Shown here: in pieces, positions 35,389 to 43,892 of the stretch | Layout: each line of letters begins with the position of its first letter | Position numbering within the stretch: the first letter of the stretch is position 1 | Assembly: GCF_000379065.1 (NCBI RefSeq) | Contig: NZ_KB900614.1 | Span: 2,099,149-2,163,148, forward strand | Source of the DNA: Salinispora mooreana | GTDB taxonomy: Bacteria; Actinomycetota; Actinomycetes; Mycobacteriales; Micromonosporaceae | Length of the DNA: 64,000 nt | Direction of reading: 5' to 3' | Made by a program: the position numbers and the translations under genes | Notes under the pieces: generated by a model | Told to the model about the DNA's origin: nothing | Database searches by the model: none | What the model saw: the letters and a program-made list of their open reading frames with translations, nothing else

Positions 35389-36449
35389 GGACGCTCCGGG
35401 TCGGGTTGCGCTGCGATGCGGGCCCGCTTCGTGGCGTCGGCCACCTCATCCGCTGCCTCGCCCTGGGCGAGGAGCTTCTCGCCCGAAACGCCCACGTCGA
35501 GCTGCTCGGCAACGTGGCCGACGTGGGCTGGGCCGCCCGCCAGCTCGGTGACCAGGGCATCCCGCGCTATCCCGGACCGGACACCCCGAGCGAGTTGGTG
35601 GCGGTGGCCCGCGAGCACCAGTTGGACGTGCTCGTCCTGGACTCGTACGAGCTGGACCCCGCCTGCGCCGGAGTGCTACGGGCGGCGGGCATTCGTACCC
35701 TCGCCGTGGTGGACGGGGACACCCGCGGTCAGGACGCCGACCTGTACCTGGACCAAAACCTCGGCGCCGGTCGCATCGCAGCATCCCACCGGCTACTCGC
35801 GGGCACCGACTACACCCTGCTCCGCCGGGAGATACTCGACCGGCGGCCAGCCGCACCTCGACCGCCGACGCCGACCGCTCGGCCCCGGGTGCTCGCCTTC
35901 TTCGGCGGCACCGACGCGTTCGGTGCCGCCACGCCGCTGACCCGGCTACTACTCGCCACCGGACAACCGTTGGACCTGACCGTGGTCGTCGCGCGCGAAT
36001 CGATCGGAACGGAGTTGGCGATGCTCCGCCGTGGCCCCCAGCAGACGGTGCGGACGGTGCCCCCCACCGACACGTTGCCAGACCTGATCGCCATGGCGGA
36101 CCTGGTGGTCTCCGCCGCGGGCACGTCCACCTGGGAGCTCTGTTGCCTCGGTGCCCCCTCGGCGCTGGTCTGCGTGGTGGACAACCAACGCGACTCGTAC
36201 CACCGGGTGATCCGGGAGGGCATCGCGGCCGGGCTCGGCGAGCTGCCCGAGCTCACCGTCACCGGACCGGCCGGGAACTCCGCCCGCACCAATGCCGTCC
36301 GGACCCTGCGCAAGCTGCTCACCTCTGCCGAGTACCGGGCCGAACTCGCCGCCCGAGCCTGGGCCATGGTGGATGGACGAGGCCGGGCCCGCGTGGCTGA
36401 TGCCGTCCAGGAGCTGGTCGGGGCGCCCGCTCCTGGCGGCCTACGGTAG
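35385..36449 (+). CDS. pseG: UDP-sugar hydrolase of the Pse pathway
   Basis: A 354-aa GT-B-fold hydrolase that removes UDP from the diacetamido-altrose intermediate. The N-terminal R-C-D-A-G-P-L-R-G-V-G-H-L-I-R-C holds the G-x-G-H motif with the catalytic histidine. The C-terminal half has A-D-L-V-V-S-A-A-G-T-S-T-W-E, the nucleotide-binding segment of the MurG-like fold. It ends the operon 1 nt before the convergent parC-like stop. With pseB, C, F, H and I, it completes a six-step pathway. Confidence 0.9.
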   Translation: MRTLRVGLRCDAGPLRGVGHLIRCLALGEELLARNAHVELLGNVADVGWAARQLGDQGIPRYPGPDTPSELVAVAREHQLDVLVLDSYELDPACAGVLRAAGIRTLAVVDGDTRGQDADLYLDQNLGAGRIAASHRLLAGTDYTLLRREILDRRPAAPRPPTPTARPRVLAFFGGTDAFGAATPLTRLLLATGQPLDLTVVVARESIGTELAMLRRGPQQTVRTVPPTDTLPDLIAMADLVVSAAGTSTWELCCLGAPSALVCVVDNQRDSYHRVIREGIAAGLGELPELTVTGPAGNSARTNAVRTLRKLLTSAEYRAELAARAWAMVDGRGRARVADAVQELVGAPAPGGLR

Positions 36450-36450
36450 G

Positions 36451-38934
36451 TCAGTCGCGGTCGATCTGATGGCCGATCACGGCGGGGCCGAGCAGCACAG
36501 CGAAACCGCTGCCGTCGCGGCGCGGGTCGGCCGCGGGCAGCTCCACCGGCTCACCGTTCGCTGTCGCACCGATCGGGCGCGGACCGACCCAGGCGACGAC
36601 CACCTCGGTCTCCCCCTTGAGAAGACGCTGAGAGCGTACGCCACTGGTCGCCCGCCCCTTCGCCGGATAGGCCGCGAACGGCGTCACCTTCACCGTGGCG
36701 CCGGTCGAGGTCACCACCATCGGCTCACCGTGGGCGGGATCGTCGGTACGGACCGCGCCGAAGTAGACCACGCGCGCGGCACCGGGGAGGCTGACCCCAG
36801 CGACGCCACCGCCCCGCAACCCCTGCGGACGGACCAACCCCGCCGGGTAGCGCAGCAGCGATGCCTCCGAGGTGACGAAGGCGAGACTCTCAGCTCCGCC
36901 GGTCAGCCAGGTCGCACCGACCACCTCGTCCCCGTCCCGGAGGCTGATCACTTCGAACTCGTCGGCGCGCACCGGCCAGTCCGGCGCTGCGACCTTCACC
37001 ATGCCCTGCCGGGTGCCGAGAGCCAGCCCCGGCGATCCCTCCGCAGACGCGCCGAGCGGCGCGATCCCCACCACCGTTTCCCCCGGCGCCAGCGGCACCA
37101 ACTCGGCCGCGGACATCCCACCGCGCAGGGAGACCGTGCCGGACTGCTCAGGTAGCACCGGCAGCGGCAACACGTCCACCTTGAATGCCCGGCCACCACT
37201 GGTGACCAGCAAAACCTTACCGCGGGCCGTGGAGTGGGCGACGGCGCGAACCGCGTCGTGCCGGACCCGGCCATGCCGGCGATGCCCCTCGACCGCCTCC
37301 TCCGACTCGGCGGCGGTCCGGGCCACCAGTCCGGTCGACGAGAGGATCACCTGGCAGGGGTCGTCGGCGACCTCCAGTGGGCCGGCCGGCACAGACGCGG
37401 CGAGCACCTCCTTCAGGTCCCCGTCAACCAGGGTGGTGCGGCGCGGCGCGGCGAACTGTTTCACCGCCGCGCCCAGTTCGCTGGAGACAACCTTCCGCAG
37501 GACCTTCGGGTCGTCCAGGAGCCGGGACAGCTCGGCGATCTCGCCACGCAGCCTCTCCTGCTCGGCCTCCAACTCCAACCGGTCGTACTTGGTGAGCCGC
37601 CGCAGCGGTGTGTCAAGGATGTAGGTCGCCTGGATCTCGGAGAGCCCGAAGCGCCGCATGAGACCGTCCTTCGCGGCCTGCGCGTCCTCACTGCCCCGGA
37701 TCAGCTTGACCACCTGGTCGATGTCGAGCAACGCGACCAGCAGCCCGTCCACCAGGTGCAGCCGCTCCTCCCGCCGACGCTTCCGGTACGTGCTGCGTCG
37801 GGTCACCACCTCGTACCGGTGGGCCAGGAAGACCTCCAGCAGGGCCTTCAACCCCAGGGTCTGCGGCTGCCCGTCCACCAGTACCAGGTTGTTGACACCG
37901 AACGACTGCTCCAGCGGGGTAAGCCGGTAGAGGTCGGCGAGGAGCACCTGCGGGTTCACCCCGACCTTGCACTCGATGACCAGCCGGGTGCCGTTCTCCC
38001 GGTCGGTGAGATCCTTGACGTCGGCGATCCCGGTGAGCCGCTTGGTCTTCGTGACCTCGTTGGTGACTGCGGCGATGACCTTCTCGGCACCGATGCCGTA
38101 GGGCAGCTCGACGACGGTGATCGCCTGCCGGCCACGGCTGCCCTCGATCGGGCCGATCTCCACCTTGGCGCGCATCCGCACCACACCACGGCCGGTCTCG
38201 TACGCCCGCCGTACCTCGTCCAGACCAAGCAGTAGCCCACCGGTCGGCAGGTCCGGCCCCGGAATGAACTCCATCAGCTTGTCCAGCGTGGCGTCCGGGT
38301 GGTTGATCAGCCAACGCGCGGCGGAGACCACCTCACCGAGGTTGTGCGGGATCATGTTGGTCGCCATCCCGACCGCGATCCCCGAGGCACCGTTGACCAG
38401 CAGGTTCGGGAAGGCGGCCGGCAACACGGTGGGCTGGGTCAACGAACCGTCGTAGTTCGGCCCCAGGTCAACCGTCTCCTCACCCAGCTCACCGACGAGC
38501 AGCATCGCCTCCCGCGACATCCGGGCTTCGGTGTAGCGGGCCGCGGCCGGACCGTCGTCGGGGCTACCGAAGTTGCCGTGCCCGTCGATCAGGGGCGCGT
38601 TCAGGGAGAAATCCTGCGCCAGCCGGACCAGCGCGTCATAGATCGCCACGTCGCTGTGGGGGTGGTACTTACCCATCACGTCGCCGACCACCCGGGCGGA
38701 TTTGACGTGCCCCCGGTCCGGGCGGTGGCCGGACTCGTACATCGACCAGAGGATGCGTCGGTGCACCGGCTTGAGCCCGTCTCGGGCATCCGGCAGGGCG
38801 CGGGAGTGGATGACCGAGAACGCATACTCCAGGTAGGAGTCGGAGACCTCGGTGACCAGCGGATTGTCGAAAACCCGTGCGCCCGCCTGGTCGAACGCGG
38901 ACAGGTCGACCTTCGGGCCCTTGCGGCGTGCCAT
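36451..38934 (-). CDS. Type IIA topoisomerase A subunit (ParC-like)
   Basis: An 827-aa DNA-cleaving subunit. The active-site tyrosine is Tyr134 in A-A-R-Y-T-E-A-R-M-S. The quinolone-determining region reads H-P-H-S-D-V-A-I-Y-D, so the residue equivalent to GyrA Ser83 is Val96. The C-terminal domain has weak beta-pinwheel blades (for example G-T-R-Q-G-M-V-K-V). It is the second type IIA pair known in actinomycetes, distinct from oriC-linked gyrAB; a chromosome-decatenation role is expected. It follows the B subunit after a 71-nt spacer. Confidence 0.9.
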   Translation of the reverse strand: MARRKGPKVDLSAFDQAGARVFDNPLVTEVSDSYLEYAFSVIHSRALPDARDGLKPVHRRILWSMYESGHRPDRGHVKSARVVGDVMGKYHPHSDVAIYDALVRLAQDFSLNAPLIDGHGNFGSPDDGPAAARYTEARMSREAMLLVGELGEETVDLGPNYDGSLTQPTVLPAAFPNLLVNGASGIAVGMATNMIPHNLGEVVSAARWLINHPDATLDKLMEFIPGPDLPTGGLLLGLDEVRRAYETGRGVVRMRAKVEIGPIEGSRGRQAITVVELPYGIGAEKVIAAVTNEVTKTKRLTGIADVKDLTDRENGTRLVIECKVGVNPQVLLADLYRLTPLEQSFGVNNLVLVDGQPQTLGLKALLEVFLAHRYEVVTRRSTYRKRRREERLHLVDGLLVALLDIDQVVKLIRGSEDAQAAKDGLMRRFGLSEIQATYILDTPLRRLTKYDRLELEAEQERLRGEIAELSRLLDDPKVLRKVVSSELGAAVKQFAAPRRTTLVDGDLKEVLAASVPAGPLEVADDPCQVILSSTGLVARTAAESEEAVEGHRRHGRVRHDAVRAVAHSTARGKVLLVTSGGRAFKVDVLPLPVLPEQSGTVSLRGGMSAAELVPLAPGETVVGIAPLGASAEGSPGLALGTRQGMVKVAAPDWPVRADEFEVISLRDGDEVVGATWLTGGAESLAFVTSEASLLRYPAGLVRPQGLRGGGVAGVSLPGAARVVYFGAVRTDDPAHGEPMVVTSTGATVKVTPFAAYPAKGRATSGVRSQRLLKGETEVVVAWVGPRPIGATANGEPVELPAADPRRDGSGFAVLLGPAVIGHQIDRD

Positions 38935-39005
38935 GACTCAGCTTTCCCCTCGGACTGTTTCCGTGCTCGTGCCGGTGCCCGCGCGATCCGCGGCCGGTCC
39001 GGGTC

Positions 39006-41063
39006 TCATGCGTCGATCGCCTCGCGGTCGACCCGGTCGGCGGAGGCGATCAGCCAGTTCCGGCGGGGCTCCACCTTCTCCCCCATCAGCAGTTCCAGGA
39101 CCCGCTCGGCTTCTTCGGCGTCCTCCAGCGTGATCCGGCGGACCGCCCGCCCGGCCGGGTTCATCGTGGTTTCCCACAACTCGTCGGCGTCCATCTCGCC
39201 CAGACCCTTGAACCGCGGGATCGGAGTGACGATCTGCTTGCCCGCCCGCTCCAGTCGCCGGACAGTCGCCTCCATCTCATCCTGGGTGTAGGTGTAGATG
39301 GTCTGCGGCTTACGCCCCTTCGTAGTGATCTTGTGCAGGGGCGGCATCGCCGCGTACAGCCGGCCGGCCTCGATCAACGGCCGCATGTACCGGGCGAAGA
39401 GCGTGATCAGCAGCGTCCTGATGTGCGCGCCGTCCACGTCGGCGTCGGCCATGATCAGAACCCGGCCGTACCGCACGGCGGAGAGGTCGAAGGTGCGCCC
39501 CGACCCGGCCCCCAGCACCTGCACGATCGCCGCGCACTCGGCATTGTCCAGCACCTGCTGAAGGTTCGCCTTCTGCACGTTGAGGATCTTGCCGCGGATC
39601 GGTAGCAACGCCTGGTACTCCGACGAGCGGGCCAACCGCGCCGTGCCGAGGGCGCTGTCCCCCTCGACGATGAACATCTCGCTGCGCTCCACCCCGGTCG
39701 ACCGGCAGTCGACCAGCTTCGCCGGCATCGACGCGCCCTCCAGGGCGGTCTTGCGCCGCGCCGCCTCCTTCTGCTGCTTCTGGGTGAGCCGGACCCGGGC
39801 GGCGTCGGCGATCTTCTGGAGGACCGTCCGCGCCTCGGTCTTGGTCTTGCGCTCCTCCAGCCAGGTCTTGAGGTGCTGCTCGACCAGGCGCTGAAGAACC
39901 TTGGTGATACCGGCGGTGGAGAGCTCATCCTTGGTCTGGGAGGTGAACTGCGGCTCCGGGATGCGCACGTGCACGACCGCGGTCAGGCCCTCGAGGATGT
40001 CGTCCAGCGTGGGCGGGTCTTCCTTGGCCTTGAGCAGGCCACGGGTATTTCGGATGGCCTCGGCGAGGGTCCGCGTCAGGGCCCGCTCGAAGCCCTTGCG
40101 GTGGGTGCCGCCGTGCGCATTGCGGATGGTGTTGGTGAAGCACTCCACGGTCCGCTCGTAACCGGTGCCCCAGCGGAACGCCACCTCCACCTCGGCGCGT
40201 CGCGGCACATTGGCCTGCATCACGCCGTTGGCGTCGGCGGCGTTCTCCCGGTACGCCCCCTCGCCGCGGACCAGCAGGGTGCCGGAGACCGGCCGATCGC
40301 CGGCCGGAGCGAGGAAGTCCACCATGTCGGTCAGGCCGTTGGGGTAGTGGAACCGCTCCTCGACCGGCTCCGCTCCGGTGTGATCCCGCAGCAGGTAGCT
40401 GACCCCGGGGACCAGGAAGGCGGTGTTGCGCAGCTTCATCCGTACGGCGTCGACGTCCAGCGTGGCGCCGACCTCGAAGTAGCGCGGGTCGTACCAGTAA
40501 CGGATCGAGGTGCCGGTGCGCTGCTGACGTTTCGCCGCACCGACCACCTGTAGGCCGGGGCCGGCCGTGAAGGGCGCCTGCGGCCCGTCGCCGTCGAACG
40601 CGCCTGGCACACCGTGCCGGAACGACATCGTATGGATCTTGCCGCCCCGACGCACCGTCACGTCGAACCGGCGGGAGAGGGCGTTGACCGCCGAGGCGCC
40701 GACGCCGTGCAGGCCGCCGGAGGTCTTGTAGCCGGAGCCGCCGAACTTGCCACCGGCGTGCAGTCGGGTGAGCACCAGCTCGACCCCCGATATTCCGGAC
40801 TTCGCGTGCACGTCGGTGGGGATACCGCGGCCGTCGTCGTCCACCTGCACCGACCCGTCGGCGTGCAGCGTCACCTCGATGGAGGTCGCGTGACCGGCGA
40901 CTCCCTCATCGGTGGAGTTGTCGAGGATCTCGTTGACGAGGTGACCCACGCCACGGCTGTCCGTCGAGCCGATGTACATCCCTGGACGCTTACGGACAGC
41001 GTCCAGTCCCTCGAGATGCGTGAGGTCGTCGGCCTCATACAGGGTCTCAGGCTCTGCGGTCAA
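39006..41063 (-). CDS. Type IIA topoisomerase B subunit (ParE-like)
   Basis: A 685-aa ATPase subunit. GHKL motifs: E-I-L-D-N-S-T-D-E-G (where gyrases read N-S-V/I-D-E-A), D-D-G-R-G-I-P and G-L-H-G-V-G-A-S-A-V-N-A-L. TOPRIM motifs: E-G-D-S-A-L-G and M-A-D-A-D-V-D-G-A-H-I. The TTG at 41063 follows GGGAG and leaves the usual short lead before L-E-G-L-D-A-V-R-K-R-P-G-M-Y-I-G; the longer open frame to 41129 adds an unrelated tail. Together with the ParC-like subunit it forms the heterotetramer. Confidence 0.9.
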   Translation of the reverse strand: MTAEPETLYEADDLTHLEGLDAVRKRPGMYIGSTDSRGVGHLVNEILDNSTDEGVAGHATSIEVTLHADGSVQVDDDGRGIPTDVHAKSGISGVELVLTRLHAGGKFGGSGYKTSGGLHGVGASAVNALSRRFDVTVRRGGKIHTMSFRHGVPGAFDGDGPQAPFTAGPGLQVVGAAKRQQRTGTSIRYWYDPRYFEVGATLDVDAVRMKLRNTAFLVPGVSYLLRDHTGAEPVEERFHYPNGLTDMVDFLAPAGDRPVSGTLLVRGEGAYRENAADANGVMQANVPRRAEVEVAFRWGTGYERTVECFTNTIRNAHGGTHRKGFERALTRTLAEAIRNTRGLLKAKEDPPTLDDILEGLTAVVHVRIPEPQFTSQTKDELSTAGITKVLQRLVEQHLKTWLEERKTKTEARTVLQKIADAARVRLTQKQQKEAARRKTALEGASMPAKLVDCRSTGVERSEMFIVEGDSALGTARLARSSEYQALLPIRGKILNVQKANLQQVLDNAECAAIVQVLGAGSGRTFDLSAVRYGRVLIMADADVDGAHIRTLLITLFARYMRPLIEAGRLYAAMPPLHKITTKGRKPQTIYTYTQDEMEATVRRLERAGKQIVTPIPRFKGLGEMDADELWETTMNPAGRAVRRITLEDAEEAERVLELLMGEKVEPRRNWLIASADRVDREAIDA

Positions 41064-41539
41064 CTGGTCGCACTCCCAGGTCTCGGCGGGTATGGTGCCA
41101 CGTACGACAGGTATTGGTCGGCGCGGCACGCCGCAGCGAGCCTAGCCGTAGGCCCCGACGGGCCCCGCCGGGCCCATTCGCCCGGCCACCACCCGGAGTA
41201 ACGGGTCGGGCCGCCGGGCGATTCCGGCCGTGACCCAGGCGACAGTCATCCCGGGCGCCGCCACGCAGGAGCCGACACCCGCGAGCGCCGGACCGCCGAC
41301 ACCCTCCCCGGCAGCTCAGGTCCCGCTCCCCCGCCACCGGCACCACCCCGACGGTTCGTCCGGTGACCTCCGGTCGGTAGCGGCCCCGCCCAGCCGGGCA
41401 TCCCACACCACTGTGTTGACCTGGGAAAATCTTTCACCATCAAAAGCTTGCGACCGCAAATCATTGACGCCCATGCAGAAGAGGTGATCTGATCCCACAC
41501 CCAGAGGATCTTTCACATGTCGATAGGGGTGATCATCAG
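41064..41539. other. Divergent promoter region between parE-like and SGNH genes
   Basis: About 475 nt without a supported gene. The right half is AT-richer. TTGACC at 41416 and TTGACG at 41464 could be -35 elements for the esterase gene, but no matching -10 box at 17 nt is convincing. Confidence 0.35.
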
Positions 41540-42814
41540 ATGTCCAGATTGGGTCGTACCGTCCTGGCGGCGGGAATCGCCGTCGCCACGGCCACAGTCT
41601 CTGCGACAGTCGCATCGCCGGCCCTGGCCGAAGCACCATCCACCGCTCCGACCGAGGCACCACCCACCGCCGCGGTAGCGCTCGGAGACAGCTTCATCAG
41701 CGGAGAGGGCGCCGGGGCATACTCTCCCGTCATCGACATCAACGGGGAGACCAGCACCTTCCCGGGATGGACCGCGTCGAACAGCGAGGCCTACTTCTGC
41801 CACCGCTCGGCGAACGCCTCACTCCACCGGGCCAACCTGCCCGGCATCGAGAACCGCTTCAACCTCGCCTGTTCCGGCGGACAGCCCGCCGACTTCGCCA
41901 ACGCCTCCGCCGACCGGACGAACGGGCGCCAGGTCGCCGCCCAGCTCGACCAGCTCCGTGCGGTGGCCCAAACCCACGACATCGACCTGGTCCTCGTCGG
42001 CATCGGCTCGAACAACAGCTCGTTCACCTTCGGCGAGGTGGCCGAAAAGTGCGCGAACCGGTTCATCGCCGACGCCTGGACCGGCTGGTGGGAGTTCTGG
42101 GCGCATCCCTGGCTGGTGGAGCAGGATCCCTGCTCCGACGCCGACCTGGCGACCGCCACGGAGCTCGCCGCGGCGACCGCGGAGACCAGCGCCGCGGTGC
42201 GGCAGGTCCTCAGCACGCTCGCCGAGGTTGACGCCGACGGCGAACACCGGGTCGTCCTCCAGGACTACACGAACCCGTTGCCGGAGGAGCTGGCCCAGGC
42301 CTACTGGACCGAGGCCAACCGCGACGACACGCGGGACAAGTTCCGCGCCCTCGGCCGCGAACGGTACGCGGCCGGATGCCCGATCCACCGCGCCAGCCTC
42401 GCCCCCGGCCACCGCTTCTCGCAGGGTCTGGGCAGCATGGTGAGCGAGGTTTACACCGATGTCACCGACGAGTTCCCCCACGCCGACGTGGTCCTGCTCA
42501 ACGTGCAGCAGGCCTTCGACGGCGCCCGGCTCTGTGAGACGACGAACGGTCCGCAGCAGGCTCTCGCCACCGCCGTCCGCCTGATGGATGGACCCACCGG
42601 TACCTACGTCACCAGCCTCGAAGGGGCGGACAAGCTCGACATCAGCCGGATCGCCAACACCTGCGTGGACTACTTCCACACGTGTCAGGAGTCGTGGCAC
42701 CCGAACGCCGCCGGTCACCTGGTGCTCGGGCAGTGCCTGACCGGCGCCGTCTCCACGAGCTCCCGTGAGGTCTCCTGTGTCCGTTCCCCGAACGGCACGA
42801 TCACGGTGAGCTGA
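41540..42814 (+). CDS. Secreted SGNH/GDSL esterase
   Basis: A 424-aa exported hydrolase. The signal peptide ends near P-A-L-A-E-A (about residue 31). Block I is A-L-G-D-S-F-I-S-G-E-G with nucleophile Ser51; block III appears as G-I-G-S-N-N-S-S-F; block V is W-H-P-N-A-A-G-H, giving the catalytic His. Six or more cysteines suggest disulphides outside the cell. It resembles the Streptomyces secreted lipase type, with an inserted W-T-G-W-W-E-F-W aromatic segment. Single gene with its own terminator. Confidence 0.9.
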   Translation: MSRLGRTVLAAGIAVATATVSATVASPALAEAPSTAPTEAPPTAAVALGDSFISGEGAGAYSPVIDINGETSTFPGWTASNSEAYFCHRSANASLHRANLPGIENRFNLACSGGQPADFANASADRTNGRQVAAQLDQLRAVAQTHDIDLVLVGIGSNNSSFTFGEVAEKCANRFIADAWTGWWEFWAHPWLVEQDPCSDADLATATELAAATAETSAAVRQVLSTLAEVDADGEHRVVLQDYTNPLPEELAQAYWTEANRDDTRDKFRALGRERYAAGCPIHRASLAPGHRFSQGLGSMVSEVYTDVTDEFPHADVVLLNVQQAFDGARLCETTNGPQQALATAVRLMDGPTGTYVTSLEGADKLDISRIANTCVDYFHTCQESWHPNAAGHLVLGQCLTGAVSTSSREVSCVRSPNGTITVS

Positions 42815-42830
42815 CGCCTACCCGCACCCC

Positions 42831-42873
42831 GACGCCTCGCGGGTCCGTGCACCGAACGAATCCGCGAGGCGTC
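42831..42873 (+). terminator. Hairpin terminator after the SGNH gene
   Basis: A perfect 12-bp stem (GACGCCTCGCGG / CCGCGAGGCGTC) with a 19-nt loop, 16 nt after the stop codon. Confidence 0.8.
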
Positions 42874-42971
42874 GGTGTTTCCCGGTGCGCCGATGCCACC
42901 CGGCCCAGATCTACGTGACGACACTCACCGATTGGTTACCTGTCGGTAGGTCCGAACCGTAGATTGGGCTG

Positions 42972-43826
42972 GTGAATGCGGATTACCAGCAAGAGTTCGT
43001 CGAAGTCGACGGAGCCCGCCTCGGTCTGCAGATCTATCCGGAGCCGGCGGAGACCGCCGACGCCCCGCTGGTGCTGATCTCCCCCGCCATGGGCGTCTCC
43101 GCGCGATACTACCGCCCGTTCGCCACCGCGCTCCGCGCCGCCGGACTCGCCGTCGCGGTCGCCGACCTCCGCGGCACCGGAGCGAGCACACCGCGCCCAA
43201 GCCGCCGCTGCCGCTACGGGTACGCGGAGCTGACCACCGATGTCGGCGCGGTGCTGGCGGCGTTGAAGGAACACCGGAAGGGCCGGCGCACCCTCCTGCT
43301 CGGACACTCCCTGGGCGGCCAGACAGCCCTGCTGCACCTAGCGCTGAACCCTGAGCACGATGTGGATGGTCTGGCCCTGGTCGCCGTCGGGCTGCCCTGG
43401 TGGCGCACCTATCCGCCCGGAGCACGGGGCTACGGCGTCCTCCCGTTCACCCAGACGATCGCCGCCACCACCCGACTGCTCGGGGTCTGGCCTGGCTGGG
43501 GCTTCGGCGGCCGGCAGGCGCGCGGGGTGGTCCGGGACTGGGCCTACACCGCACGTACCGGCTGCTTCCCCCGACTGGACGGAGTGGACGCCGAGGCGGC
43601 GCTGCGTCACCTCCGCACGCCGGTACTGGCGGTCAGCGTGGATAACGACCAGTACACCCCACACGAGACCCTCGACCACCTCTGCGCCAAACTCACCAGC
43701 GCTCCCATCGCCCGCGAGCGCCACCGGGCCGAGCCGAACGGCAGCCGACTCGACCACTTCAACTGGACACGCGCCGCAGCGAGCCCGCTGGCCACCCGAA
43801 TCGCCCGGTTCGCGACCCAGGGGTAG
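42972..43826 (+). CDS. Serine alpha/beta hydrolase
   Basis: A 284-aa cytosolic hydrolase with the elbow G-H-S-L-G-G-Q (about residue 117) and D-L-R-G-T-G-A-S in the oxyanion-side loop. An acidic residue follows in S-V-D-N-D-Q-Y-T-P, and the C-terminal L-D-H-F-N-W gives the histidine. The pattern fits S33/serine-aminopeptidase-like or YheT-like hydrolases. No specific substrate can be named. The GTG start lies in a short leader; the gene converges on the debranching enzyme gene with a shared hairpin. Confidence 0.8.
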   Translation: MNADYQQEFVEVDGARLGLQIYPEPAETADAPLVLISPAMGVSARYYRPFATALRAAGLAVAVADLRGTGASTPRPSRRCRYGYAELTTDVGAVLAALKEHRKGRRTLLLGHSLGGQTALLHLALNPEHDVDGLALVAVGLPWWRTYPPGARGYGVLPFTQTIAATTRLLGVWPGWGFGGRQARGVVRDWAYTARTGCFPRLDGVDAEAALRHLRTPVLAVSVDNDQYTPHETLDHLCAKLTSAPIARERHRAEPNGSRLDHFNWTRAAASPLATRIARFATQG

Positions 43827-43860
43827 CCGGGACGCGGCCAGGCGGGATGCAGATAGCCAA

Positions 43861-43892
43861 GACGCGGCCGGGCGGGCTCGCCCGGCCGCGTC
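43861..43892. terminator. Bidirectional hairpin between convergent genes
   Basis: A perfect 14-bp stem (GACGCGGCCGGGCG / CGCCCGGCCGCGTC) with a GGCT loop. It touches the stop codon of the debranching-type gene at 43891. An imperfect half copy (GACGCGGCCAGGCGGG) lies 30 nt to the left. Confidence 0.8.
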
